Source: Rhyacophila brunnea (lineage: Eukaryota > Arthropoda > Insecta > Trichoptera > Rhyacophilidae). From it: a DNA stretch of 64,000 bases. Made by a program: the position numbers and the translations under genes. Positions within the stretch are counted from its first letter, which is position 1. Every line of letters starts with the position of its first letter. The stretch spans positions 124,001-188,000 of the forward strand of contig JAGYXB010001855.1 in assembly GCA_022495005.1 (NCBI GenBank), given 5' to 3'. Shown here one piece after another: positions 36,058 through 48,395 of this stretch. The notes beneath the pieces were generated by a model. The model did not search any database. It saw only the letters and a program-made list of their open reading frames with translations, and was not told where the DNA came from.

Positions 36058-36247
36058 TCATCGGAACATTAGGTACCATTTGCGAAGACTGAATATCGTA
36101 ACCAAACAAGAGCAGTAAAGTCATCGGTGACATTGAAAAGGGGCAAATAAGTTCACTTACTTATGGAGGATATTTTATTTAAATTTTAAAGTGGTGATTA
36201 CAGTTGAATAATTTAATTTTAGAAGGACTTTTGACTATTGAAATCGC

Positions 36248-36425
36248 TATAGTAATCAAGGAAAGATCAATGGGAAGCGTATCAGAGGACGGCGTCGCAT
36301 TTCGTGGCTTAAGAACCCCCGTGATTGGTACGAGTGCAGCTCCACCGAACTGTTCCGGGTAGCAGACGACAAAGATAAGATCGCCTTGATGGTGGCCGAC
36401 CTCCGCTAGGGGATGGCACAATAAG
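36248..36425 (+). pseudogene. Non-LTR retrotransposon terminal fragment
   Basis: Encodes RGRRRISWLKNPRDWYECS and then STELFRVADDKDKIALMVAD-LR before a stop, the C-terminal end of the same element as 49699-50392. It ends with the family 3' end GGGGATGGCACAATAAGAAT. 5' truncated. Confidence 0.88.
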
Positions 36426-36954
36426 AATAAGATAGGAATATAGTGTAACTAATGATATTTTATAACAATATCAAAAAATAATTTAGCGAATGGACTACAT
36501 ACGAGACCTGTAGAATACATATGTTAACACCAAGTAGGATGCGGACGCTGGAATAGGTCAACATACTGACAATAGTAGGTACAACTAGTATTAATGATGA
36601 TAGTATTTTTATAAATAGTTATTATGTAGTATTATAACAATTTAGGCAACGTTACTTAAGATTCTGAGCCCACGCTATTTTTTTTATAAATCAGTAATAA
36701 AATATATTTTACTAAAATAGAATTTGCAAAGTAAACATATTATATCATAACAGATTATTATTATTTATAAAATCTAGAACCGAATTTGTAAGTAGATTTC
36801 ATATACTATTTTGTGTAATACATTATATATAATACTTAATAGTTATAACTTGATAATCTGCATTATTACTCATTAAACAGTTGTCATAATACATAAAGGG
36901 ACAAATTAAAATGTATTCACTTTTATTCGTTTTAGTTTTAAGTATGAAAATATG

Positions 36955-37250
36955 TAACATGAATGAACAGCAAACAATCATAAGATACTGTAAGTCCCAA
37001 AGACTACGATGGGCGGGACATGTGGAGAGAATGCCTGAAGTTAGAGCGCCAAGGATCATGACTAAGTGGCTACCCCAATGGAAGAGACCCAGAGACCGAC
37101 CAAGAAGGAAATGGGCTGATGCCGTAGAAGAGGACTGGCCTCATATAGGAAGACCCGGTAACTGGAGAAGTGTGGCGAGAGACCGGAGTGAGTGGAGAGC
37201 GGTTGTGGAGGAGGCCAAATCCCACCCCGGGATGTAACGCCGTGGAGAAG
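36955..37250 (+). pseudogene. Non-LTR retrotransposon C-terminus, uninterrupted to its stop
   Basis: Open from MNEQQTIIRYCKSQRLRWAG through HVERMPE, a PRRKWADAVEEDW block and NWRSVARDRSEWRAVVEE to a stop at 37235. This is the RNA-binding tail after the reverse transcriptase. The tail GTGGAGAAGAAGATGATGAA follows. No stops or shifts in about 95 codons, so it is younger than the sister copy at 33225. The AT-rich leader MYSLLFVLVL upstream is not part of the element. Confidence 0.88.
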
Positions 37251-38492
37251 AAGATGATGAAAATATGTACATATCTCTTATGCATTTTAATGCATGTAAA
37301 ATCAGATAATTAATTATTATCATAATATAAATATTGTCAATTAAAAAAGCGACAGTACGCTTTGTTATTGTGTAGGTACATACAACGTAATTAAATAGTC
37401 AGTCAATCAGTGTTCCTAACCGTACTACAATAATTATAACATTATAATATCAAATTCTAAAATAAGTTCACACCAAATATACCAAAATTTAGATATTTAT
37501 TTCATAAGAATTCAAGATGAGAACTATAATTAATATAGTTAATGTTAAAAATTATTAGTGGAACGACATATTACTAGAAATAACAAACAACTTTCAACAA
37601 TATGTTTAGTTATACATATGTGTATAATAATTAATGTATTCCGTAAAACTGAACATGGATCCATGATCGGATTGATACTATAAGATCCTATGTTAATATT
37701 TTTTTGAATTGGTAGAATTAAAAGAAAATTATAACAAAACATTTTAAAACGTTTGTCATTTCTTATTACGAATAAAATACGTGTTCCCCAAATTAAATTA
37801 TAGTTTTTTTATAGATATTTTTTACCCCCTTTTCGTCAAATGTTAGCAATATATATTTATGTGAGAGGAAGATCATTCAAGATTTAGTAGGTAATATAGC
37901 CGAAAATAAAATATAAAATAATATTATTGTACTTGTGTTCAAAATGAAAAATAGCGAAATAAAGTTTGAAGGGATAATTATTATTATAATGGTGTACCTA
38001 CATGTCTGTCTGAATCGATCTAAGATCAGTTACTTAATGGTACGTGCTAACGCGGGTAGGTACTAATAATTGCACATAGTATGTACTATCTACTCAGTAA
38101 CCTGGCGTAGAATTTAATAGAAACTTACCTATATATATGTAAAGCAACGAACCAATCTTGCTCAGTCGGTTGCATATAATAAGCTTAGCTAGTGACGGCC
38201 AATGAAGCCAATTATTATCGCTCCATAATGAAATAGAAATTTCATTGTCTCGTCAACAAGACACCCGTGTTATTGACAACAAAATATTTTTCATATAATA
38301 TATATTATATTATGAAGCAAAGTCTAAAAATATAACCATTCCATGATTATATTTTTAGAAGCTAGAATTTTAATAGAGACATTACAAAATATATTAATAT
38401 CGCCAATCGAATTTGTTTTCACCAGACAAGCTCAGGATAAATCAAAACATTGCGGAGTTGATATGATAAGATAATATTTTAAAATTGTTATA
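37251..38492. other. AT-rich gene-free stretch
   Basis: Nothing supported. Confidence 0.45.
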
Positions 38493-38500
38493 CCCAATAG

Positions 38501-39083
38501 TAGAGTTGGGTTTCGGGAATTTCCCGACGGGAATTCTCGAGAAATTTTCGCGATTTTCCATCCCGAATCTCGAGAATTGAAATTATTAACATTTCGGGAA
38601 ATCCCGGATCTCGAGAATCTTTTCTCGCAAAACATTTTTTTTTGCAAAGCTATTTGCAAAGCAATTTCTCACAAAACGTTCAAAGACTGATCGGGACATT
38701 TAACACAAGCCAACGTCGACTCAAAATGAGCGCAATTTTTGCAACATTAGGGGATTTTGTGTCTCAAAAGCGTACGCGATTGTCAGACGCAGCGATGTTT
38801 TTTGAAATCCTATTTTAATAAGCGATGTTTTCAATTATTATTGTTTTCCTAATTCTATTTTGTTTGTCTTCTTACATAAATAAAAAAAATCATATTTTTT
38901 GGAATTTGTCTGTTTTTACACAGATTTTAGGATTTTTACAGGTTTTTTTTAAATCTCCCGATATCTCGAGAACTCTCGAAAATTCTTTTCTGGAAATCCC
39001 AAATCTTAAGAATTCAAAATTTCATCATTTCGGGAAATCTCGAATCTCGAGATTGAGATTTTCTCGGGAAATAATCCACTCTA
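38501..39083. mobile_element. Non-autonomous hAT element (CTCGAGA-rich)
   Basis: Left TAGAGTTGGGTTTCGGGAAT and right inverse TAGAGTGGATTATTTCCCG, flanked by CCCAATAG (38493-38500) and CCCAGTAG (39084-39091), 7 of 8 matching. Both sub-ends are packed with TTTCGGGAAAT and TCTCGAGA motifs in both orientations, probable transposase binding sites. Non-coding. Confidence 0.85.
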
Positions 39084-39091
39084 CCCAGTAG

Positions 39092-40197
39092 TAAGTATTA
39101 TATTTTATATAGCTATATAAATTATTTGTTCATTTGACAAGTGGATTTAAATACCGTACAATCAAAGATGATTGGCAATATCCGATCCACGTGTGTGATT
39201 TTAGGCTAAAAATATGATTTACGAGATTCTCGGAAAACAGAACGGAAATAAAGATATCTCAAAATAAGTTTTTATATTTTTTTTAAATTTAATATTTACA
39301 AAGCAGAAAATAGTTCGCAATGCGTTGCCAATTTTTTTTAAAGTGAAATATTTTGGGACACTTAGGCGCCTACGAAAAAAAATACTATGTGCAAGATTAT
39401 ATTTTTCTAATTTATTATCGTTGGACACTATTTCAACAGTGCTAGACGAAGGTCTTTCCTAAGTTATTTGGTTTTAAAAGATCACAATATTAGATTGAAA
39501 AATAAAAAACAAGTTTCTCGTCAAAATAACGATTGTTAATAGTGAGTACAAAAAATAGAATTATTTTTAAATGATCTGCTTACATATTACTTACTATTTT
39601 AACATTTAATATAATTATTGAGTTTTATGGTGTTTTTACATATCTGTTAGCAAATTACTTCACATGGGGTAGTTTTTACCAGAGTCTAGAATCGAATAAA
39701 AATATTTTTCTATAGGACCTGATAATGCATAGGTGTATTTATAAAAAATATATTTTAATATGTACTTTCACTAAGTAAGTCCTAACTCAATTAAGATCAT
39801 TAGTTATTACAAAATTAGTCATGGGTAATTTTGGGTTGATTTCGCATGCGAGAAATACTAGAATATGTTAGTATGTTATGAAATAAATTTATTCGGGTTT
39901 TCATCTTGTTTAACAAGTTATTTTTCCACTATTATTAAGCAAGATTGGAAAACATTAAAAAAAATAAAGATATAACTGTAGAAAATCCAATGTATTAAGT
40001 TTGCTATAATTTTGAAAAGATTAAATTGGGGTTCATACAAATCTATAGAATATATCATTTCAATTATTCCAACCATACTTCTTGACTCTTGATAATCGAA
40101 CAATTCGAATTCAAGGTGCCGGAAGAATAGTTTTCATAATGAATTGAAATCAAAATTATATTAAAATAATTACAAGATAAAAAAAACTTTTTATATA
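39092..40197. other. AT-rich gene-free stretch
   Basis: Nothing supported. Confidence 0.45.
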
Positions 40198-40610
40198 CCA
40201 CGTTTTAAAATTTTCTGTTGAATCATATAAACTTGACAATCCTATGTATTAATAAATACTTTTTTTTGTACTTGATAGAAATACTGAATAAATATAGAAT
40301 ACTGAAATGTCATTTTGACATTTCATATTGATTTCCATAGTAACGCACGTATATATTAATAATTTAGTTGCTAGGACCCTCTTTAAACCAATAATAGTGT
40401 TTTACTTTCTACAGAATTAACTGAAAATGAATTTAATTCTGCTTAAAATGGCTAAAAGAATGCATTGTCATCGTGTTCTGATATATTCTAAAAGTTTGAA
40501 ATGTCTACCTAGTCGGGAAGTTAGTTAAAAATCGATTGCAAGATTTGTATTGGACAAACAAGAAAAAAATTGTACTGGACAAACAAGAATACGAGCTAAT
40601 AAAAACGTGG
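40198..40610 (-). mobile_element. TA-flanked MITE, family C copy 3
   Basis: CCACGTTTTAAAATTTTCTG to …AATAAAAACGTGG, with TA on both sides (40196-40197, 40611-40612). Contains inverse family blocks CCATAGTAACGCACGTATAT and TTTCAAACTTTTAGA-type sequence. The best-bounded member together with copy 4. Confidence 0.92.
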
Positions 40611-40612
40611 TA

Positions 40613-41539
40613 TAATAATGAAATCCGTTCCTTTTCTACGAATAACCAGTCAGTAACTCGACTGAGAGTTTGAGCGATCTCGCATGATCGACAACGATTG
40701 TATGTATATGCGTGACCCTCACTTCACCTCACCACCCCACCGCTGCTATTTGACCATTCTGCCGACTCGTGATGAATTGCTTCAAGTGCATTATTTTCGA
40801 AAAGTTTTATTCTGTAACTTCTTAACTATGTGTCCGGAACCATCGAAAATCAACTAGGTCCCTATAAAACAAGTATATATATTTTTGGTGAGGTGTCTTG
40901 AAATCTATAAGTAGTCAAAACGATGATTAAAATGCAAATATTTTTAATTCAAATACAGACACTTGTCTATTTTTAGTATTCTAGATTTATGATTAAGTAT
41001 TAAATTTTACTCTATCAATCTCTTATTATAAATAATAATGATAATTGTACAAAATATTAAAAATGTAATTATTGGCCAAGCAGTTAGTTAGTTACAAAAA
41101 TATTTCCTACATAAATCATTACAATACAATATTAAAAACAACTGGTTTTTTTACTCGGCCACGCCAGTAGATGATTCTACAGATCTATTTTTAGAATTGT
41201 TATCAGAGATAACTAATATTAATACTTTTAAAGCGAAGAACCGAAACTTGAAAATGCCAAGATGATATTGTAAGTATTAACAATACGCAGTAATTAGATA
41301 CACTAGATACCTATGCGATACAAATCGAGGAGATAGAATGATAGATGGTTGGATACTACTTATGAAATTAAGATGTAGGCAGGTGGGTACTTACCCGGTT
41401 TCCGAAATGAAAATAAGTAGTTATTAACAGTTAAAAGTCGTATGTCTAGCTGGACTAGACATCGTATTGCTGACGTGCTCTCTTATGTCGAGTTGGAATT
41501 GAAATTATAGAGAACACTTTGAAAATGAATTTATTTATA
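40613..41539. other. AT-rich gene-free stretch
   Basis: A slightly GC-richer patch lies at 40640-40770; no feature assigned. Confidence 0.4.
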
Positions 41540-41634
41540 AAATTAACGGTCCTTGTCGGTTCAAGGGAAGCCAGCGACAAACAAATTTTGAAAATAGTCG
41601 ATATACTGGATTATTTGTTAGGTTAGGTTAGGTT
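41540..41634 (+). repeat. TTAGG-R dispersed repeat, copy 7 (fragment)
   Basis: Only the central part is left: TTAACGGTCCTTGTCGGTTC, AAGCCAGCGACAAACAAATT, CGATATACTGGATTATTTG and GTTAGGTTAGGTTAGGTTG. It is cut precisely at the end of the TTAGG run by the following retroelement. Confidence 0.85.
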
Positions 41635-41635
41635 G

Positions 41636-41985
41636 CCGAGCACTCGATGGTTACAAGACACAAATTTGACATCAAAACCAAGATACTGGGCCGGAATATA
41701 GGATATTTCGCACGATTGGTAAAGGAGGCCATCGAAATCCATAGAAACACTGAAAATATTAATAGGGATGATAGGTTACGGTTAAAAATGTCATCTCTTT
41801 CGGCACTGTCAGCAGAATCCAATATTCGATCGGGTATCTCTGGTCGTAACGATTGACACATTGCTCTTAGCTAATCGAATCCCTTTTGGCATTCTAAGAG
41901 CGACGTTTTCATTCATATACCTACACTACACTTCATCATAACACATATCTCCTGATAATGGCCTCTGCAACGAGCACGTTGAGGA
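41636..41985 (+). pseudogene. Penelope/GIY-YIG-type retroelement 3' fragment
   Basis: Translation from 41638 gives HKFDIKTKILGRN, then RLVKEAIEIHRNTENINRDD. The REAIEI…NxNRDxG signature is usual at the C-terminus of Penelope-like and some other retroelement polyproteins. A trailing CTGATAATGGCCTCTGCAAC segment fits the usual 3' region. It begins right at the TTAGG run of the adjacent repeat. The family assignment is moderate. Confidence 0.6.
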
Positions 41986-41989
41986 AAAA

Positions 41990-42655
41990 AGGAAGAAGTA
42001 CACGCGGTGGAAACCCAAGAATCTATTACCATAAAAACAACCGTGAAAGTCTGAAACATTATAGATAGGTATAACGACTTGTACCAAATTGACTCAATAA
42101 TGTAATTACGTATGTTTTTTCTTTAATTATAGAGTTGGTACAAAGAAAACAAAATATTATAGAGTGGTTAAATCACTATAAATTTAATACAATATAACAC
42201 GTAGCCTCAGTGAAAGAGAATTTCAAAAAAATATAGTAATAAAGCGTAGTACGTGGAGTTAAAAATAACGTGTGAAAAAAAACTGAATCATCGAATAAAG
42301 CAACAAGCAAAGGCAAGTATGCTTTGTAATAGACTTTGCCAAAAACTTCAAAAGAAATGAATTCGGAACTTAGCTAAGAGAAGACACATCTAGACATCCG
42401 TAAAATATCTCGTAACAGAGGTGGAAAGCATCCGAACTTATGAAATATGTAGTAAATATCTGCGCAAGTATGTCGCATGATCAGTTTGGATTGGCCCCTC
42501 ATCCAACTCCAACAGTCAATTGTTCCAGACTGATATTAAATGAAATAATATCAGTATCTATTAGTACTCTATTTTGACTAGTTTTTATTAAAATCAATTA
42601 TAGACGAAATCTGTTGTGGTAGTAATATCATCAAATTTATGGAAGTTATTAATAA
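41990..42655. other. AT-rich gene-free stretch
   Basis: Nothing supported. Confidence 0.45.
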
Positions 42656-42659
42656 TCCG

Positions 42660-43080
42660 CCCCCCCCCCCCGTGCCCCCCACAAAGGTGGGCTGACAGGG
42701 CTCTAGCCTGGGGGCCCAGCGTGGCGAGTCCACCAAATAAATGAGATAAACACACATCAGAAATTTGCTCTAATAGTAAAAAAAAGTTGCTATTTTCTTT
42801 AATAATCGTTATATTTTGAAATATGTGGTTGTGTTCTGCGATATAATTTTTAATTGTGTCGTTTATTTTGATAACTACATAATTCAAGTGGATATACCTA
42901 CTAGTATAAAAAATACACTGAATAGGTATCCTTAATTTTACCGTGAACACCATTTGGAAAACGCTACTGTAGAGCGTCATACTGCCTTTAAATTTGGCGA
43001 CAGGTAGGGGGGCCCACCAAAGATCATAGCCTTGGGGCCCGCTTCAGGATGTGGGGGCCATGTTCTCCCCTATTAATATT
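42660..43080 (-). repeat. GC-ended repeat, family H copy 1, with C12 run
   Basis: A C12 homopolymer (42660-42671) precedes GCTGACAGGGCTCTAGCCTG, which resembles a hAT terminus (CAGGGCTCTAGCCTGGGGGC). A second GC block GGGGCCCGCTTCAGGATGTG lies at 43035. The segment 42675-42965 recurs inverted at 61298-61575, sharing ATTTGGAACACC-type, AATTATGTAGTT and GGACTCGCCACGC blocks. The boundaries of the right part are unclear. Confidence 0.6.
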
Positions 43081-43084
43081 GTCA

Positions 43085-43499
43085 AACAATCATAACTGTA
43101 GGTACATATAAATTATCAAGGATTATACCATAATGTTAATAATATATAATTGACAGAGTACTATATTATAAGTAATTATTGACGGAAAAAAGAAATATAC
43201 CTACAGATTATTTGAATAGTTAATAATATAGTCTAAGTATAAAATGAATAATAAGAACAAGACCATTATACGCACAATTTAGTTTCCAGTAATCGTGGCG
43301 ATTTTGGTAAATGATGACTGACGGTTATGTTACATATGAGCTCTGATTTAAGATTGAGTGTACCACAGTAATAAACACACAAACCATGTGAATTTAACAA
43401 CCGGTCAAGATGTGAATATATTACCCCCTGCTTCACGATGGGTGTTATTCTTTAAATGTTTAAGTTGAGAAGTGACGTCCGTCAATAGCTTTAATTGAA
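43085..43499. other. AT-rich gene-free stretch
   Basis: Nothing supported. Confidence 0.4.
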
Positions 43500-43967
43500 T
43501 GATATTTAGCTTTTTTATCGTTGACAAAAACATGCCAGACTTGGTACGAAAACAAACTGTTTGGCAGGAGAAAACGCTACATTTACTGAAAATAAAATTG
43601 CAAGTAAATTTACTTATCCCACCGATTCGATAATCGTCAAACTAATGTCACATACCTAAGCACACATTGAATTATATGATACCATTTCACATAAGGCAAT
43701 GAATGCTCCTATTTATTTATCTTGCTACTAAAATAGATACATACCGACCTAAAAGCATTAAGTATATATATATATATTAGTCAGAAATTTGATGCGCATG
43801 AAAATAAAACAAACTAAATATCTAGCGTATTTTCAGAATATTTAATGCTGTTGAAGGGATTAAAAAATACTAGTAAAAATGCCACAAACCATATGCGTTT
43901 TTTGCAAGCTAGATTCCTATTGAAAAATTCTAGATCTGGTATGAAAAACGGTAAATTGGTAACGCTG
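43500..43967 (-). mobile_element. hAT element, inverted relative of 19458-19851
   Basis: The right end GGTAAATTGGTAACGCTG is the inverse of a CAGCGTTACC start. The body shares TGATGCGCATGAAAATAAA, AACTAAATATCTAGCGTATT and GTTGACAAAAACATGCCAG with the 19.5 kb copy. The other terminus near 43500 is degraded and no duplication is readable. Confidence 0.7.
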
Positions 43968-44685
43968 CTTTATGAAAAATCATCAATAAACATTTTGTTA
44001 GTCGAAAGTAAGCATATTAAATATTTACATATTACACATACGTAGGTACATAATATTCATTGGGAGAAGATAGCATAAAATTCAAAGTTTGTAAAATGCA
44101 TCATTACATTATTATAACAATAAAATTAAGCCCAAAGTTGTGTAATGTACTCACAAAAAGAGTGCAACAAAACGGAAACAGATTATTAATGATTTAAATT
44201 TAAAAGTTAAATAAACTTGATAATATTTTTTTATCTTGCAGGATGTTGATTTAACAGCTAATTTAAGCTGTACTAAAGTCATCGTCAAGACAGCATTCAA
44301 TATTATTTTAGTATTAAATAATGTGCATAAAAATATATAATTTAACTTATGTAATAAATCATACAAGATAATAATTGATAAGTAATAAAACACTTTATAA
44401 ATTTTAATTGCATACCACCCAAGATTCACTTTCAATAATAATTATTCTATGTCTATAAATATATAAATAAAACGTAACTACATAATAATTGATTTGTGTC
44501 TACATACATATAAATGTAAGATTTTTTTTAAGTTGTGCATATATTATTGAAAATTGATTTGAATAAATATGACACATTATTCGAAGACGAGATAATCGCT
44601 ATATAAATCTAGTTGTCCGTAAGTATTTATAACTGAGTTAAGAAATACCTGAAAGGAACCCAAATACCTACTAGTTATTTTTTGA

Positions 44686-45066
44686 CATGTCTGGATTTGT
44701 ACGTATGCAGTTCGCCGTATCACACTTCACCGTGAAATGTTGTTTCGGAAATAATATGGTAGTATATTAAAGACCGTCCAACCTGTTGGGTCATAATAGT
44801 ACCGAGATAAAATTCATGTTTAAATAAAACACGGTTCTTGTCAGTTTACAGGAAGTCAGTGGCAAACAAATTTTGAAAATAGCCGATATATTAGATTATT
44901 TGTTAGGTTACGTTAGGATCTAATAAAATTGGAACATTTTGTCTGCAATGCTCCACGAACAAGGGGTATTTTTTTCGTCTCGGTACTATATTAAACGGTC
45001 ATCTCGTTCCGATAAGAAATCTCACGGCGAACTGTGTTACGGTGAAATGTAATTCGTACAATTTAC
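44686..45066 (+). repeat. TTAGG-R dispersed repeat, copy 8
   Basis: GTCTGGATTTGTACGTATGC, TTCACCGTGAAATGTTG, a shortened core GTTAGGTTACGTTAGG, the subfamily block TGCTCCACGAACAAGGGGTA shared with copy 4, and the 3' end CTCACGGCGAACTGTGTTAC GGTGAAATG. Confidence 0.88.
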
Positions 45067-46004
45067 TTGTAACCATTTTTTGAGTAGGTATGTGACATTG
45101 AAAAGCATAGAATATATGAAGCCATGATGGTAATATAGAATATTGTTACGTAGGTACTGACACCACCCTAAAACAAGTGATATTAAATTCCGATAAATTA
45201 TTTTCTTCTCTTCAATGAAAATAAGTATTCCGGTGAAGTACTGTTTTTTTTTTAATTTATCCATTTTTTTCAATTCAGATATTATGCACCTGCTTTGCGA
45301 TACTTATACTAATTAAGCGGTTTGATTTTTGTTATCTTGTGTTTTAATTTGGGATGCAACAGCAAGAAGATGCTTTAATAACTTAAATTACTTCGTACAT
45401 GTTACGGCAAGGTCACTTTATTGAAGATAACAGCCAAATCTTGTTTATTTTTATAATATGTAGACGCATAACGCATGTAATAGGTACTCCCAAAGAATAA
45501 ATAAAACATCTGAAAAAGTACCAAAGAAGATAGTGTGTATTTACCAATTTATCACATTTTAAAAATTACGGTTTCTATAATAACCAAATACTAGTATAAA
45601 TCAAAGATATTGAAAATTCTACCAGATAGAACCTTCTGTAGTTTCCTTAAAAATCACTATACCAAATTTGATGTAATTCCCATTATTACATAAAAAATGG
45701 TGCATCCTCATTCAGAGTTTGTATGAAAATTGGTGATCCCATAGGATTTTTTTAATGCTTCATTGCGGTATGGTTAAGCTGCATGTTTGTACAGAAAGTT
45801 TCTTCACTATCTTTGTACAAAGCTCTATTTATAATATATCTATAACATAATAACTGTATAAAATGTAAAGTGTATTTGTTCCTTTCAAATATAAATGTAT
45901 TATTAAATCGACAAAAGTTAAATATACTATTGTAATTTCTGGGTAACTCGTAAATAATAAGGTCTTATAAAAAATAAATGAAGTATATTTGTTTAGAAAT
46001 ACTC
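45067..46004. other. AT-rich gene-free stretch
   Basis: Nothing supported. Confidence 0.45.
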
Positions 46005-46170
46005 AAAGTGGTCATAGGCCAATTTTTCCAACAATCGCTGGAAAAATCTAGTCATGCAGTAGCCGGTAGATCTAGATGCCGCTGGATCGGCGAAATAGTT
46101 AAGTTCTAGGGAAGTATGTAGAAACGTAACATTTAAAGAATCAGCTTAGAGAGAAATTCGTCATTAATTG
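46005..46170 (+). pseudogene. Very decayed non-LTR retrotransposon fragment
   Basis: Similar to 57410-57545: GTAGCCGGTAGATCTAGATG then CCGCTGGATCGGCGAAATAG and GTTAAGTTC. Read against family consensus it covers the GRPxxRWxDDxVK region. Multiple stops. Confidence 0.5.
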
Positions 46171-47539
46171 GATTCATCCAAGCTGGTGATAATGGTGACG
46201 ACTAACGAGTTTAGACCAACTCAAAATAGCAACCAAGTAAAAACTATGCAAGATATTTGTGTATTTGGCAATTATTAATATTTATAGTACTCCTGTTTAT
46301 TGTTACACACGTATATAATGATTACAACCAGTTTCGTCTATTTAAATGGACATTATAGGCAGAAAATTTTGCTTATTTATAGGTTTCAGACAATAATTTC
46401 AAAATTTTTCGTTTCGGGCAAGGCAATACAATAAGACACTGATGAACTTGTCTTGAAATTTTTAAACAAATGTTAATTGAATAAAAACACATTTTTAGCG
46501 TCCAAACATTTCTGGTTGATAAAGATAGCGACGGGAGAAAAACATTTGGAATCAGTAACATGATTTTGTTTGCAGAACGTTTTCTCAATCGAATAAAATC
46601 ACTTTTTAAATCTTTCTCTGCGTTTCAATTCAATAAAATAGTAATACGTCAAAAATCAGAGACACGGGAGATATTTACAATAAAGTTAAACTCTATAAAT
46701 AAGTTTTAACTAAACTATTTAAACATCTTAGTGGACATACAGCCCGACGGATGTTGGTAAAAATTTTGTTGAAAAATTAACTATTTGCCGTATTCATACA
46801 TTAAGTAAACTAACTGTATAACAAAGATAATAAAAATATTAAGGTAACCAACATATTAGAACAATAGCTAAATTTTTCGTAATCTTTGTACCCTTTTTGT
46901 AACTTTATAATTATAACTGGTTTCACAATCAGATAGCCATTGCAAACTAGGTGCCTAATTTTATTATAATTAAAAATACTGATATTGCAGTTACCAATAA
47001 CGGTTAAAAAAACTGACAAAAGTATTCCTCTTATTAAATGCATGAAAAGTAAATGTAATAGTTTACAACACTTTTAACTATGTTTTGAATATTTTAATAA
47101 AGTGAACGCATATAATTTCGTAAACTATAAATAATTGATATTTGTTATTATTAAGTTATGATATTATACATGGTTTGTATCTATATTAATTTAGGAATAA
47201 AAACGGTTATGAAGAATATAAAGCAGATTATAAAATTAATTAATATTGTAGTTTTATTTATTTTATTGGACAAATTTTACATTTTATATAAGTATTTTTA
47301 TTAATTTATAGTTAATTTTATCACATTTATTTTACAAGACGTTTTAATTTTATATACAGTTATTATTTCCGTTCTCGTATTTTTAAAAAACAAAGATGAT
47401 TTATAGATAGTTCTAATTTTGAAATAAAGTTCAAACCGCGGGAAAATGTTTTAAAAAATGTATAACTATAGAAAATTGGTCGTATTTTTGACGATTCTCG
47501 TGAATTTATTCGCGAATGTTGTGGATTTTTATTCATTTA
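46171..47539. other. AT-rich gene-free stretch
   Basis: Nothing supported. Confidence 0.45.
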
Positions 47540-47870
47540 AATATTGTTTTGCGAACCTCCAGAAGCGTTGCGATATCGTTAGAAGCACAGGCGAAGCACT
47601 TGCGAATCCACCGACCACTAGACTAGACTGACAAGCTGAGGCCACAATGTCCGTCGGAAGACTGACTACTGAATGTCGACATTCCGCCAGCCAGCCAACT
47701 TTTGTGTTCCCGCCGAACTTGCCTCGCCGTGCGGTGCATCCCCATATGCATCCCGATGCAAGCATGCGCTGGAAAAACACCGCCGTGGAAATTAAATATT
47801 CGAAACGAAGCCTCCGAATGGGGGATATTAAATTGACGGTCTGATACTTCTGACTGAATTGAAAATGTCA
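47540..47870. other. GC/CpG-richer patch of unknown function
   Basis: Composition changes abruptly here (GCGAACCTCCAGAAGCGTTG, CCGCCGAACTTGCCTCGCCG). Short ORFs run through it on both strands but share no recognisable domain. It could be a host promoter or first-exon area, 1 kb upstream of the TATA box at 48822, or a fragment of an element. GCAT-containing palindromes cluster at 47735-47770. Confidence 0.4.
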
Positions 47871-48054
47871 CAATTCCATTATAAAAAAGCTTATTTTCGA
47901 TAATAGTAAAATTAAGCTGGGAAAAAATACTATGTTTTCTCTCATAATAGAAAAATCTCTTTGAGATAGTAACATTAATTATAATCTTCATCTTTAAAAA
48001 ATAATTCATGTAGAAAGTAAAGACAGAAGTTTCTTTAGTTAGTGAATTGATTTC

Positions 48055-48395
48055 AAGTTGCGAATTGAAACGGTAAATAATTAAAAAAAAATAGGTGGGA
48101 CGAAATTTCGCATTAGTCGCCATTCGCCGAGCGGTATTCGAGGTGGGAGCAGGTCGTTTTTTTGTGATGGCGTTGTAAGAATATATTATTATATCGTGTA
48201 AAGATGACTAAAAAACGTTATCCCTGTATTCGAAAAAGAAAACATGTCAATGAATATATTATTATTATTTTTATGACAAAATACGTTCCGTTCGGCACGC
48301 GTCATTAGCACAATCCGCGCGTCACGTAGTTACGATCTTTTTAGACCATGCCTCAGCTGAGGTATAGCCTTAACTATTGAGACGTGTTACATAGA
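48055..48395 (-). repeat. CCTCAGCTGAGG repeat, family G copy 2
   Basis: Inverse of 7231-7610: AGACCATGCCTCAGCTGAGG, GAAAACATGTCAATGAATAT, AACGCCATCACAAAA-type sequence and TGAAACGGTAAATAATTA. The 166-codon minus-strand ORF that starts here begins inside this repeat. Confidence 0.7.

Noticed and set aside
42594..42980. 128-codon minus-strand ORF
   Set aside because: Lies within repeat family H; the second copy at 61298 is not open in this frame.
47623..48123. 166-codon minus-strand ORF, the longest in the window
   Set aside because: It starts inside repeat family G, runs through low-complexity AT-rich sequence into the GC-rich patch, and shows no domain, signal or codon bias. Probably chance.
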